Positions 17,651 through 25,970 of a DNA stretch of 64,000 bases are shown here, in pieces. Made by a program: the position numbers and the translations under genes. The notes under the pieces were generated by a model. The model made no database searches. It saw only the letters and a list, made by a program, of their open reading frames with translations, and was not told the origin of the DNA. Numbering within the stretch: the stretch's first letter is position 1; every line of letters begins with the position of its first letter. Source of the DNA: Acidobacteriaceae bacterium. GTDB lineage: Bacteria > Acidobacteriota > Terriglobia > Terriglobales > Acidobacteriaceae. The stretch covers positions 62,001 through 126,000 of the forward strand of contig JAOAPC010000011.1 of NCBI GenBank assembly GCA_025462735.1. Reading direction: 5' to 3'.

Positions 17651-17779
17651 CACCTCTGTGTCGTTACCTCTGTGAAACTCCGTGTCCTCTGTGGTTAATG
17701 CTTTTCATTGGGGCAGGGAGTTTAAAACCTCGAACCACGGAGGACACCGAGGCACACAGAGGGAATACCACAGAGGAAC
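17651..17779. repeat. CCTCTGTGGTTAA inverted repeat, copy 1
   Basis: The left arm (17651-17698) ends GTGTCCTCTGTGGTTAA and the right arm (17734-17779) begins ACCACGGAGGACACCGAGG and ends CCACAGAGG. The arms are near inverse copies and would fold into a long hairpin between the convergent oxygenase gene and the gene at 17825. The same motif recurs at 37959-38024 and 43272-43346. Confidence 0.75.
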
Positions 17780-17824
17780 TCGTGCAATCAAAGCTCCGTG
17801 CTTTCCTCACCAGCCTATTGACGA

Positions 17825-18229
17825 TCAGAAACTTATGGTAGCGACGTGTCCATTGTGGGTCGCAATTCGGTATTCGTTAATTTTCAAAGATGGCAAAGGC
17901 TCGATCCATTGACCTTGCACGATTGATTTAAATATCCAACTGGCCGGATGCACTCGAAAAAATTCTCGGGTAGACACTTCGCGATAATTTTCCTCTTCGA
18001 AATTTAAAAGGTAATTGCCCACGTTTGGGATGTGCACCAAAACGTAGGTTTCAGCCTCACGATGTGTTGGCTCTCCTGCGTAAGTGTCCGCAGGGACGAT
18101 GCTGTCACCGAACTTAACCGTTAGCCAGTTCACCCGTTTCATGTAGTGCGCGGGAGCATAAAACAAAAACAACGCGAGCATGATCACTATGAAGATAACG
18201 GAGACGGAAAGCTTCCTGGGGGCACTCAT
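17825..18229 (-). CDS. Membrane-anchored protein of unknown function
   Basis: A 134-residue protein with one N-terminal hydrophobic helix (VSVIFIVIMLALFLFYAP, residues 9-26) and a soluble, probably periplasmic domain. I recognise no family; phrases such as TYVLVHIPNVGNYLLNFEEE look like a compact beta fold. It is divergent from the formiminotransferase gene with about 126 bp between starts. Codon use looks less GC-rich than that of its neighbours. Confidence 0.6.
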   Translation of the reverse strand: MSAPRKLSVSVIFIVIMLALFLFYAPAHYMKRVNWLTVKFGDSIVPADTYAGEPTHREAETYVLVHIPNVGNYLLNFEEENYREVSTREFFRVHPASWIFKSIVQGQWIEPLPSLKINEYRIATHNGHVATISF

Positions 18230-18355
18230 GGGACCAGATTATCCTGAAATTGCCGAGTCTCGAGGGGGATAATTCTTTCACGCAACCTTGCTGACGACGC
18301 AGTGGCGTGTTGCGTTCTTTGCGAAAGGGTTCGCAACCGGATATGCTTTTCGCGT

Positions 18356-19828
18356 ATGCAGACCCTGGTCGAATGCGTTCCGAATTTTTCCGAAGGACGC
18401 GACAAATCCAAAGTTGACGCCATTGTTGATGCGATGAAGGTTGACGGCGTCTTTCTGCTCGACCGAGAGATGGATGCCGACCACAACCGCTGCGTAATCA
18501 CGCTTGCTGGGGAACGCGAGGCAATCCAGGAAGCCGCGATTCGGGGAGTGGGCAAGGCGGCAGAGTTGATTGACCTGAATAAGCATCAGGGAGCGCACCC
18601 CCGCCTGGGCGCGGCTGACGTTATTCCATTTATTCCGATTGAAGGGGTGAGTATTGAAGACTGCGTCACTATGGCGCGGCACGTGGGCGAGCAGATTTGG
18701 AAGCGCTATCAGATTCCGGTTTATCTCTATGAGTCGGCCGCGACTTCGCCAGAGCGCCAGAACCTGGAAAATATTCGACGCGGGCAATTTGAGGTCATTC
18801 GCGAGGAAATCGCGACTATTCCGGCGCGCAAACCTGATTTCGGCGACGCTCGTCTACACGCGAGCGCAGGCGCGTGCGTCGTCGGCGCGCGCAAATTCCT
18901 CATCGCCTACAACATTTTTCTGAATACTGCTGATGTCGCCATCGCCAAAAAGATCGCCAAAGCGGTCCGTTTTTCGACTGGAGGCTTACGTTTCGTGAAG
19001 GCGGCCGGTTTCCTGGTGCGCGGTCAGGCGCAGGTCTCGATGAACCTGACTGACTTCGAGCAGACCCCTATCCATCGCGTGTTCGAGCTGGTGAGGCGAG
19101 AGGCGGAGAGGTATGGCGTAGCGCCTTCCAGCAGCGAGATCGTAGGCCTAATCCCAAAAAAAGCGCTGGAGCAGGCTGCCGAGTGGTTCCTCCAAGTCGA
19201 AAATTTCGATTCTTCTTTAATCTTGGAAAACCGTTTGACCGCCGTCATGGGCGGAAAAATGGCAGTCGGCGGGCTGCGGGCCGGGGTCGAGCCCTTCATC
19301 GAGCAGCTTGCCGCACCTACAGCCACTCCTGGAGGAGGCAGCGCTGCCGCGGCCAGTGCCGCGATGGCTGCTGGTCTGGCAACTATGGTGGCGTCCATGT
19401 CTCGCCGGAAGAAGGCTTATGTCCAATATGAACGCGAACTGAGCGAGGCGATCTCGCGCCTGTCTCTATTGCGAGAGGAACTAAAGGCTGCAGTCGATGC
19501 CGACGCGGAGTCATATAACTCTGTAATGTCCGCTTACAAAAAGGCGAAAGAATCTGCGGAAGCGGACGGGATCGTCGATTCCGCACTCAAGCAGGCCACC
19601 CGTGTTCCATTGAGCGTTGCCGAACGGGCAAGGGAAGTGCTGAGCCTCATCGATACCCTGCGGCCTATCACCAATCCCAACATGAAGTCAGATTTAACTA
19701 CTGCCGCCGCTCTGGCCCGGGCCGCTATCGAAGGTGCGCTCGCGAATGTGGAGATCAACCTGGAATCGCTGAAAGACCCTCAGTTCGTGGCTCAGGTTCG
19801 CAAAAAGACCGCAGCGCTGGTCGGTTGA
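18356..19828 (+). CDS. ftcD: Bifunctional glutamate formimidoyltransferase / formimidoyltetrahydrofolate cyclodeaminase
   Basis: ATG at 18356 gives MQTLVECVPNFSEGRD, the canonical N-terminus; a GTG 54 bases upstream only adds a non-conserved tail. Residues 1-300 are the formiminotransferase N and C subdomains (VPNFSEGRD, DADHNRCVITLAG, HQGAHPRLGAADVIPFIP, HASAGACVVGARKFLIAYN). Residues 313-490 are the cyclodeaminase (FIEQLAAPTATPGGGSAAA, VASMSRRKK, NPNMKSDLTTAAALARAA). It transfers the formimino group from formiminoglutamate to tetrahydrofolate and deaminates the product, at the end of histidine degradation. Other hut genes are not in the window. The fused form resembles the animal enzyme; many bacteria have two separate proteins. 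Confidence 0.93.
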   Translation: MQTLVECVPNFSEGRDKSKVDAIVDAMKVDGVFLLDREMDADHNRCVITLAGEREAIQEAAIRGVGKAAELIDLNKHQGAHPRLGAADVIPFIPIEGVSIEDCVTMARHVGEQIWKRYQIPVYLYESAATSPERQNLENIRRGQFEVIREEIATIPARKPDFGDARLHASAGACVVGARKFLIAYNIFLNTADVAIAKKIAKAVRFSTGGLRFVKAAGFLVRGQAQVSMNLTDFEQTPIHRVFELVRREAERYGVAPSSSEIVGLIPKKALEQAAEWFLQVENFDSSLILENRLTAVMGGKMAVGGLRAGVEPFIEQLAAPTATPGGGSAAAASAAMAAGLATMVASMSRRKKAYVQYERELSEAISRLSLLREELKAAVDADAESYNSVMSAYKKAKESAEADGIVDSALKQATRVPLSVAERAREVLSLIDTLRPITNPNMKSDLTTAAALARAAIEGALANVEINLESLKDPQFVAQVRKKTAALVG

Positions 19829-19899
19829 TATCGGCTTGATACGGCGCCGACATCGGACCGAAAACGCGATCAGCCGCGTACCTCCGTCACTAATCATGG

Positions 19900-19939
19900 C
19901 CGTCGGCCTTCGTCTACAATGACTTATAGCTGGGTGACT
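19900..19939 (+). promoter_or_regulatory. Promoter-like segment shared with the ppiD-like gene
   Basis: CCGTCGGCCTTCGTCTACAAT (19900-19920) ends in a -10-like TACAAT about 65 bases before the start at 19985 and is followed by ATAGCTGGGTGACT. A near copy of the first block and an exact copy of the second lie at 46187-46231, in swapped order. No clear -35 is seen. Confidence 0.35.
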
Positions 19940-19984
19940 GCTGAATTCCGCTTTGCATCCAACTAATAGACTTCTGAGGATTAC

Positions 19985-20929
19985 ATGAATAGTTTGTTGC
20001 GTAAGCGCCTGAATCTGCTTTGTATTTTGCTGCTGCCGGTTGGGATGTTCGCGTCCCCGTTGCCTTCATCCGTGCGCCCGGCCATTCCAGCTGAAGTGCA
20101 GCAACTCATTTGCGTGGATTATCGCGCACTCAAGAATTCTGATACGGCCCAGCAGTTGAAACAACAGGTCCTGCCGGAGAATCTTAAGCAATTTGAAACT
20201 GCGCTCAAGGGCATTGGGGTGCTCGTCGACCGCGATGTGGATACCCTGACCTTCATTTCCTACCGGCAGCCAAAGCAAGGAGTTCAAATCGTCGGCGCGG
20301 CGCAGGGCGTGTTCTCCTTAAAAACGGTATTGGCGAAGCTGAAGGCCAAGAAAATAAAGCCGGTAAAATACCACGATTCCGATATCTACCCCATGTCAGA
20401 CGGCATGGAGATGACATTTCTCGACGAAACCACACTTCTATTTGGCAGCGGCCCGGCACTTCGTGGGGCAGTGGACGCTCGCGACGGCTACGTGCAGACG
20501 CTCGATTCCAACCCGGAGATTGCGAACATGATCCAGGACGTAGAGTCCGGGACGGTGTGGAGCATACTCGACCAGAAGGGAACCCAGAACATGATGCTCT
20601 CGGCTTTGGGTGATGCTTCCGGCCTCGCCGACTATGACACCATCAAGAAGCACATCTTGGGCTCGCGTTACGCGATGAACTTCACGAACGGCGTGAACTT
20701 CGATTTGGATGTGATTACCTCGGACTCTTATACGGCAGGTATGCTTTCCTCGTTTTTCAAGATGGGTATGATTTACAAGAAAGCGAACGCATCGCCGGTT
20801 GAAAAAGCGGCTCTGGAAGGTATCTCCGTAAACTCCGATAGCTCCAAGTTGCAAATGCACTTCAAAGCGGATGATAAGCAGTTCCAGTCGCTGATCCATA
20901 CTCCTTTGTTTGCGGCTGTGTCGCGGTAA
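19985..20929 (+). CDS. Exported protein of unknown function
   Basis: A 314-residue protein with a signal peptide (RLNLLCILLLPVGMFASPL). The mature part starts with SVRPAIPAEVQQLICVDYRA and has alternating strand-helix segments (DTLTFISYRQPKQGVQIVGAAQG, TTLLFGSGPALRGAVDARDG), as in DUF3352-like exported proteins that describe themselves as summing contributions from repeated half-domains. I cannot name a function. It ends 45 bases from the convergent hyuB stop, with a 7-bp inverted repeat (GTGTCGC at 20918-20924, GCGACAC at 20949-20955) spanning the junction. Confidence 0.65.
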   Translation: MNSLLRKRLNLLCILLLPVGMFASPLPSSVRPAIPAEVQQLICVDYRALKNSDTAQQLKQQVLPENLKQFETALKGIGVLVDRDVDTLTFISYRQPKQGVQIVGAAQGVFSLKTVLAKLKAKKIKPVKYHDSDIYPMSDGMEMTFLDETTLLFGSGPALRGAVDARDGYVQTLDSNPEIANMIQDVESGTVWSILDQKGTQNMMLSALGDASGLADYDTIKKHILGSRYAMNFTNGVNFDLDVITSDSYTAGMLSSFFKMGMIYKKANASPVEKAALEGISVNSDSSKLQMHFKADDKQFQSLIHTPLFAAVSR

Positions 20930-20974
20930 CAGGACTTGTTGTAGGTTTGCGACACTCCATGGACGTCGCTGTAA

Positions 20975-22555
20975 TCAGGCTTCGGCTTTGCCCCAGCCCC
21001 CGCCGCCCGGCGTTTCAATCGAAATGATGTCGCCTTTCTTGGCTAGAACACTCGATTTTGCCGCTATCGGCTGGGTTGTCTGTCCGGATACGTGAATCGC
21101 CGAACCAGCCGCGCCGGGTTTCCCGCCTGCCAGTCCATACGGCCGAAACTTTCTGCGATCGCTAAGCAGTGTGACCTGCGCATCCGCGAGTAATTCGATT
21201 TCGCGTATCAAGCCGTTTCCGCCGCGGAACTTGCCTGTGCCTCCGGAATTTGGGCGGTAGGAATAACGCCGTACGCGAAAGGGATACGCGTATTCCAGCG
21301 CCTCGACTGGAGTATTCAGGGAGTTCGTCATATGAGTGTGCACGCCTGAGATCCCGTCGGCGGTGGGCCGTGCGCCCATCCCCCCGGCGATGGTTTCGTA
21401 ATAGGCGAAGGGCCGCTCAGTCCGAGGATCAATTCCGCCAATGGTCAGATTGCTCATGGTTCCAGAGCTGGCCGCCGGAATGCGATTTGGTATCGCCTGC
21501 GCCAAGGCGCGCAACAGGACATCCACAATGCGCTGTGAGGTTTCGACATTGCCCGCCGCAACCGCTGCGGGAGGGCTGGCGTTGACGACGGTTCGTTCGG
21601 GAGCAAACACGGTGATGGGGCGCATCAATCCGGCATTGGCGGGAGCGTCCTCCGGAAGCAGGCAGCGGAAAACGTAGTAGGTTGCGGAGTAGGTGATTGC
21701 AAATACCGCATTCATGCTGCTGGCCACTTGTGGGCTGGATCCCTCGAAATTCACCTGCGCACTTGCCGATGCCGGATCAAACTCGACACAAACATTGATT
21801 CGAATTGGAGAATCCGTGAAGCCGTCGTTATCCAGAAAGTCTTCTGCCGAGAATTCTCCACCCGGCATTTGCGAAAGTTCTGCGCGCATCAGCCGCTCAG
21901 AATAGTCGAGCAACTCCTCACCCAGGCGCCGGACTTTCTCGAAGCCAAGTTTCGCCTCAAGCTCCTGCAGCCGCATTTCGCCCACGCGACAAGCCCCGAT
22001 TTGCGCTGCCAGATCGCCTTCACGTTCCTCCGGCGTGCGTACACTATTCAGAATCGGCGTGAGAACCGCCATGTCAGTCTCGCCGCCACGAACTAATTTC
22101 ACTGGCGCGATTCGCAGCCCCTCTTCGGAGATTTCGCGGCATAGACCCATCGATCCGGGATACTTGCCACCGACGTCAGCGTGGTGCGCGCGAGATGCTA
22201 CGTAAAATATCGGCTTCTTCTCTTGTTCGACAAACACCGGCAACACCATAGTGATGTCGGGTAGATGAGTCCCTCCGGCAAACGGGTCGTTGAGAATTGC
22301 AATGTCACCAGGGCCGAGCGTCAATGTATCTACCGCGGCACGGACCGACATGGGCATAGATCCCAGATGCACGGGCATATGGTCGCCCATTGCAATCGTC
22401 TGCCCAGCGGCATCGAACACCGCGCAAGAATAATCGCGCCGCTCTTTGATGTTCGGCGAAAAGGCGGCACGCCGCAAGGACGCGCCCATTTCCTCGGCTA
22501 CCGAACGGGTCGCGCTTCTAAAAACCGCGAGCTCGATTGGGTCAAATGATTTCAT
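20975..22555 (-). CDS. hyuB: Hydantoinase B / oxoprolinase beta-type subunit
   Basis: A 526-residue protein of the HyuB family: N-terminal SATRSVAEEMGASLRRAAFS and SPNIKERRDYSCAVFD, then GDHMPVHLGSMPMSV, GDIAILNDPFAGGTHLPDIT, RAHHADVGGKYPGSM and near the end RRYSYRPNSGGTGKFRGGNG and ISIETPGGGGWG. With HyuA it forms an ATP-dependent amidase that opens hydantoins or 5-oxoproline, or in the related acetone and acetophenone carboxylases carboxylates ketones. The substrate is not decided by sequence. It follows hyuA by 63 bases that contain a repeat-like insertion. Confidence 0.9.
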   Translation of the reverse strand: MKSFDPIELAVFRSATRSVAEEMGASLRRAAFSPNIKERRDYSCAVFDAAGQTIAMGDHMPVHLGSMPMSVRAAVDTLTLGPGDIAILNDPFAGGTHLPDITMVLPVFVEQEKKPIFYVASRAHHADVGGKYPGSMGLCREISEEGLRIAPVKLVRGGETDMAVLTPILNSVRTPEEREGDLAAQIGACRVGEMRLQELEAKLGFEKVRRLGEELLDYSERLMRAELSQMPGGEFSAEDFLDNDGFTDSPIRINVCVEFDPASASAQVNFEGSSPQVASSMNAVFAITYSATYYVFRCLLPEDAPANAGLMRPITVFAPERTVVNASPPAAVAAGNVETSQRIVDVLLRALAQAIPNRIPAASSGTMSNLTIGGIDPRTERPFAYYETIAGGMGARPTADGISGVHTHMTNSLNTPVEALEYAYPFRVRRYSYRPNSGGTGKFRGGNGLIREIELLADAQVTLLSDRRKFRPYGLAGGKPGAAGSAIHVSGQTTQPIAAKSSVLAKKGDIISIETPGGGGWGKAEA

Positions 22556-22561
22556 TCGTGT

Positions 22562-22618
22562 CGCCTGTGCGGGGCGGACCTGCCCTGAGCGAAGTCGAAC
22601 GGGGCCCTCGCCCGCCTT
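22562..22618. repeat. Short repeat in the hyuA-hyuB gap
   Basis: Between the two coupled genes lies GGGGCGGACCTGCCCTGAGC followed by GAAGTCGAACGGGGCC and CTCGCCCGCC. It shares the GGGGCGGAC-GCCCT core with the elements inside hyuA and two CRTAC1-locus genes. The block fills most of the spacer. Confidence 0.5.
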
Positions 22619-24607
22619 TCAGACCTCGATCACCAGATTCGAATACGAATCCACCTTTGCCATACAGCCTGGTGGCACAACCGTTGTTGCGCTGTATTCA
22701 TGAACAATTGCAGGCCCCTTGAAAATATTTCCCGGGAACAGCAAGTTGCGATCGAGCACCGTAGTGTCCATCCATTCATTCGCGAACATCACATTCTTCT
22801 TCTTCAACGCTGCATGGTCGGAGCTGGGGCCGCCTTTCTGCATCTGGGGGAACTTGATCTGCTCGGAAGCTGCAATCATCCGTACGCGCACGTTCACAAC
22901 TTCGACGTGCCTGTTTTTGTCGGAGTGCCCGTAGCGCTTGCGATGAGCTTCGTGAAAACGCGCCAGCATTTCGGGTCCGGCGGGTACGTTAATTTCATAG
23001 CCTTGACCTGCGTACCTGAGATCGGCGGAACGAGTAGATATCCCGATCATGCCCTCAGTCTTGAACTCTGCGCAGCCGTTTGCCTCGAGGTCGGAGAAAT
23101 GCTTGTCAAGAAGCCGATCGACGGCTGAAGTCATTACCGTGCGCGAATAGTCGCGCACCACATCGGCCCCCAAGATCCCCAACGCTGAAAGCGCGCCGGG
23201 CATCGCCGGAACCAGAACTCGCGGGATTCCCAAGGCGCGGGCAAGGGAACAGGCGTGCAGGGGACCCGCACCTCCGAAAGCAACCAGTGTAAACTCGCGA
23301 GGATCATGGCCGCGCTCCACCGAGATCAGCCGAATGGCCTTCTCCATCTCCGCTTCAGCGAGCTGCAGAATGCCGGCAGCAAACTGCTGCACAGACGAAA
23401 TGGGCCCGAGCGAGTTATCCATGAAGCGTCTGGTTCGCGCTTCATCCAGACGAACGGTTCCCGCGAGCGCCAGCTCCGGATCCAGCCGGTTGAGCACAAG
23501 ATTCGCGTCGGTGACCGTAGGCTGTTCACCGCGGCCGTAGCAAATGGGGCCTGGCTTGGCCCCGGCCGATGCCGGCCCGACGTGCAGAATTCCGCCACGA
23601 TCAAACCATGCGAGCGATCCGCCGCCCGCGCCGACGGTGTGGATATCGAGCATCGGAACAGAAACTGGAATTTCGGAGATGCGAGATTCATTTGTAATTT
23701 GCGGCCCACGAGCGTCAATGAGCGCCACATCCGTCGAGGTCCCGCCCATGTCAAAGCTGATGATTTTGTCAAATCCCGCGAGCTGCGTGACTCGATGCGC
23801 ACCAATCACTCCTCCCGCTGGGCCCGAGAGCACGGTCCGCACCGGTTCTTCGGCGGCGACATTCGCGGAAATAATTCCGCCGGAAGATTGCATCACATAA
23901 AGCGCGCCACCGGACTGATCGGCAATCGCTGCTTCCAGTCGCCGAACGTAATCTCCGGCTTTGGGAGCAAGATATGCATTCACAACCACCGTAGCTGCAC
24001 GTTCATACTCGCGAAATTCGGGAAGGATGTGATGGGAAATCGAGACGGGAAGATTAGCCACGTAGGGGCGGACGCCCTCGTCCGCCCTGGCCAGCCTTCC
24101 CAATGCCGCAGCAACCCTGCTCTCATTCTCCGAGTTTGCAAAAGAGAAGAGCAGGGAAATCGCAATGCTCTCAGCGCCGCTGGCTCGAATCTTCTCGCGA
24201 AGTTCAACTAACTCCTGCTCACTCGGCGAAAGCAGAATTTCACCTTCTGCGCTGACTCGCTCCTCGACACCAAAACGCAACTCTTTTGGGACAATGCACG
24301 GCGCGGGCGTGGCCAACCAGTCGGAGAGATGCTGCCGCGCCTGGCGCCCGATTGCAATGGTGTCTTCAAATCCGGAAGTGGTCACAAAGGCGACTCGCGC
24401 GCCTTTGCGCTCCAGCAGGGCATTCGTTCCAATAGTTGTGCCATGGCGGATTTCGGCATCGCCTTCAGCAGCAATCCGGCGAATACCTTCCAGCACTGAT
24501 CTTGCGGGATCGTCGGGGGTGGAAGGAAGTTTCAGAACCGCGGGCGCGCCGTCCTTGAGATAAACGCAATCTGTGAAGGTGCCCCCGGTGTCGATCGCGA
24601 TCCGCAT
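22619..24607 (-). CDS. hyuA: Hydantoinase A / oxoprolinase alpha-type subunit (ATP-binding)
   Basis: ATG ending at 24607 is used because MRIAIDTGGTFTDCVYL is the family N-terminus; an upstream in-frame extension of 51 residues is unlikely. The protein (662 residues) has the actin-like ATPase motifs RIAIDTGGTFTD and DMGGTSTDVAL, the HGTTIGTNALLERKG and FVTTSGFEDTIAIGRQ segments, PEFREYERAATVVVNAYL, and ERGHDPREFTLVAFGGAGPLH near the C-terminus. It activates the substrate with ATP and works with HyuB. Between about residues 173 and 183 the peptide LARADEGVRPY is encoded by a palindrome and looks inserted. It is divergent from the F420-type oxidoreductase gene. Confidence 0.91.
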   Translation of the reverse strand: MRIAIDTGGTFTDCVYLKDGAPAVLKLPSTPDDPARSVLEGIRRIAAEGDAEIRHGTTIGTNALLERKGARVAFVTTSGFEDTIAIGRQARQHLSDWLATPAPCIVPKELRFGVEERVSAEGEILLSPSEQELVELREKIRASGAESIAISLLFSFANSENESRVAAALGRLARADEGVRPYVANLPVSISHHILPEFREYERAATVVVNAYLAPKAGDYVRRLEAAIADQSGGALYVMQSSGGIISANVAAEEPVRTVLSGPAGGVIGAHRVTQLAGFDKIISFDMGGTSTDVALIDARGPQITNESRISEIPVSVPMLDIHTVGAGGGSLAWFDRGGILHVGPASAGAKPGPICYGRGEQPTVTDANLVLNRLDPELALAGTVRLDEARTRRFMDNSLGPISSVQQFAAGILQLAEAEMEKAIRLISVERGHDPREFTLVAFGGAGPLHACSLARALGIPRVLVPAMPGALSALGILGADVVRDYSRTVMTSAVDRLLDKHFSDLEANGCAEFKTEGMIGISTRSADLRYAGQGYEINVPAGPEMLARFHEAHRKRYGHSDKNRHVEVVNVRVRMIAASEQIKFPQMQKGGPSSDHAALKKKNVMFANEWMDTTVLDRNLLFPGNIFKGPAIVHEYSATTVVPPGCMAKVDSYSNLVIEV
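24062..24090. repeat. Palindromic element inside hyuA
   Basis: GGGCGGACG (24066-24074) and CGTCCGCCC (24079-24087) form a perfect 9-bp stem with loop CCCT, preceded by GTAG. On the coding strand it gives about ten in-frame residues (ARADEGVRPY). The core resembles elements at 36152 and 40485. Confidence 0.6.
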
Positions 24608-24747
24608 TTCAGCAAGTCTATGCTGAAAGTCTGTGCTCAAGACGCGCAATTCGATGCAAAACTTTTTGCTGTGTACGCATCTCATTCGAGCTTGTCCATT
24701 TGGTTCTTGATTTCGCGAGGACCGAAATCCATCTAACGAGAAGGCAC

Positions 24748-25959
24748 GTGAGCACGTCATCCAGATCCGCAGAAACTTCCGCCTTACCTTTCAATCGCAG
24801 AGCTCTGCTGAAGTCGGCCGGCATGGCTGTTTTAGGTTCATCGCTGCTTGCGGATGCCAGCTCAGGACTTCCGACGAGCTCAGGAACCGGTGCGCAATCC
24901 ATCGGTGCGCAAAACAGGGGAGAGAACTCGATGAGCAATAGCGGAGAGCACAATTCACTTGGCAAGGGACTGGTGGGATTTCAGCTGGCGTACGAGCAAT
25001 TTCCCGTCAACGAATTGGTGGAGCTTGGGGTATTAGTTGAGCAGGCCGGCTTCGACGTGCTCACCAACAGCGATCACCTACAGCCTTGGCAATCGAACGA
25101 AGGGCACTCTGGCCAGGCGTGGCTCACGATGGCCGCCATCGGCGCGCGAACCAAAAAAATGTGGATGGGGACAACCGTGACCTGCCCCACGTTTCGCTAC
25201 ACTCCAGCCGTGGTGGCGGAGGCATTTGCGTCGCTGAACATTCTCTATCCTGGGCGGATCTTCCTTGGGGTCGGTTCCGGCGAAGCCCTGAACGAACAGG
25301 CAGCCACGGGGACTTGGCCCAAGTGGCCGGAGCGTTCGGAACGCCTGGTCGAGGCGACTGACATTATTCGCGAGCTTTGGGGTGGGCAGCAGGTTGAGCA
25401 TCAAGGAAAGTACTATCAGGTGAACATGCGTCTCTATGATCCACCTAAGACGAAAATTCCGTTACTAATGGCGGGGAATGGGCCAAAAGCTATGCGTCGA
25501 GTAGGGCTGCATGCCGACGGCTTGATCACCGACCCCGAGACCTGGAAAGAACATCGCGAAGAATTCGAGAGCGGAGCGAGGGAAGCCGGCAAAGATCCTT
25601 CAGAGATGCCCGTCTTCATCGAGCAGTTTGTGGTCGTCGGCGACAAGAAAGACGCAGAAGCATCCGCTGAACTTTGGCGTTTCCTTCCTAAAGCATGGAA
25701 GCCTTACTTCAACATTCGTGATCCGCAGGAAATTCAGCGGCGTGCCGAGGCGGAGCTCCCGCTGGAAGAAGTTTATAAAAGTTTCACCGTGAGCACCGAT
25801 CCCGAGGTCCACGTGAAAGCCTTGCAGGAGGCGTTCAAAGGCGGGGCCACGGAGGTGCACATCCATTCCGGCCAGGCCGATCAGCGGCGCGTGATTGAGT
25901 TCTACGGGAAAGAAGTTCTGCCGCGGCTCCGAAAAGGACGCGTAGGCAAAGCCGCATAA
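24748..25959 (+). CDS. Tat-exported LLM-class F420-dependent oxidoreductase
   Basis: GTG at 24748 is preferred (GAGAAGG just upstream); a TTG at 24700 would add 16 residues. A twin-arginine signal (FNRRALLKSAGMAVLGSSLL) precedes a bacterial-luciferase-like (beta/alpha)8 barrel: LVGFQLAYEQF, VLTNSDHLQPW, TTVTCPTFRYTPAVVAEAFA, YPGRIFLGVGSGEALNE, ERLVEATDIIRELWGG and MAGNGPKAMRRVGLHADGLI. The GSGEALNE and NSDHLQPW segments are those of the F420-dependent glucose-6-phosphate dehydrogenase-like subfamily, which uses coenzyme F420. A similar exported F420 enzyme acts on mycolic acids in mycobacteria. The substrate is unknown. The Tat signal means export after cofactor loading. Confidence 0.85.
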   Translation: MSTSSRSAETSALPFNRRALLKSAGMAVLGSSLLADASSGLPTSSGTGAQSIGAQNRGENSMSNSGEHNSLGKGLVGFQLAYEQFPVNELVELGVLVEQAGFDVLTNSDHLQPWQSNEGHSGQAWLTMAAIGARTKKMWMGTTVTCPTFRYTPAVVAEAFASLNILYPGRIFLGVGSGEALNEQAATGTWPKWPERSERLVEATDIIRELWGGQQVEHQGKYYQVNMRLYDPPKTKIPLLMAGNGPKAMRRVGLHADGLITDPETWKEHREEFESGAREAGKDPSEMPVFIEQFVVVGDKKDAEASAELWRFLPKAWKPYFNIRDPQEIQRRAEAELPLEEVYKSFTVSTDPEVHVKALQEAFKGGATEVHIHSGQADQRRVIEFYGKEVLPRLRKGRVGKAA

Positions 25960-25970
25960 TTGGAAGCTCG

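Noticed and set aside
17682-17912. Possible small gene in the gap after the Rieske oxygenase
   Set aside because: The frame is made mostly of the CCTCTGTGG repeat arms and runs into the antisense of the gene at 17825.
20918-20955. GTGTCGC/GCGACAC inverted repeat as bidirectional terminator
   Set aside because: Only seven base pairs with a 24-base loop and no T-run. Too weak to call a terminator.
23255-24211. Plus-strand frame (318 codons) opposite hyuA
   Set aside because: HyuA motifs on the minus strand are unmistakable; the plus-strand text is rich in Arg, Asn and His without structure.
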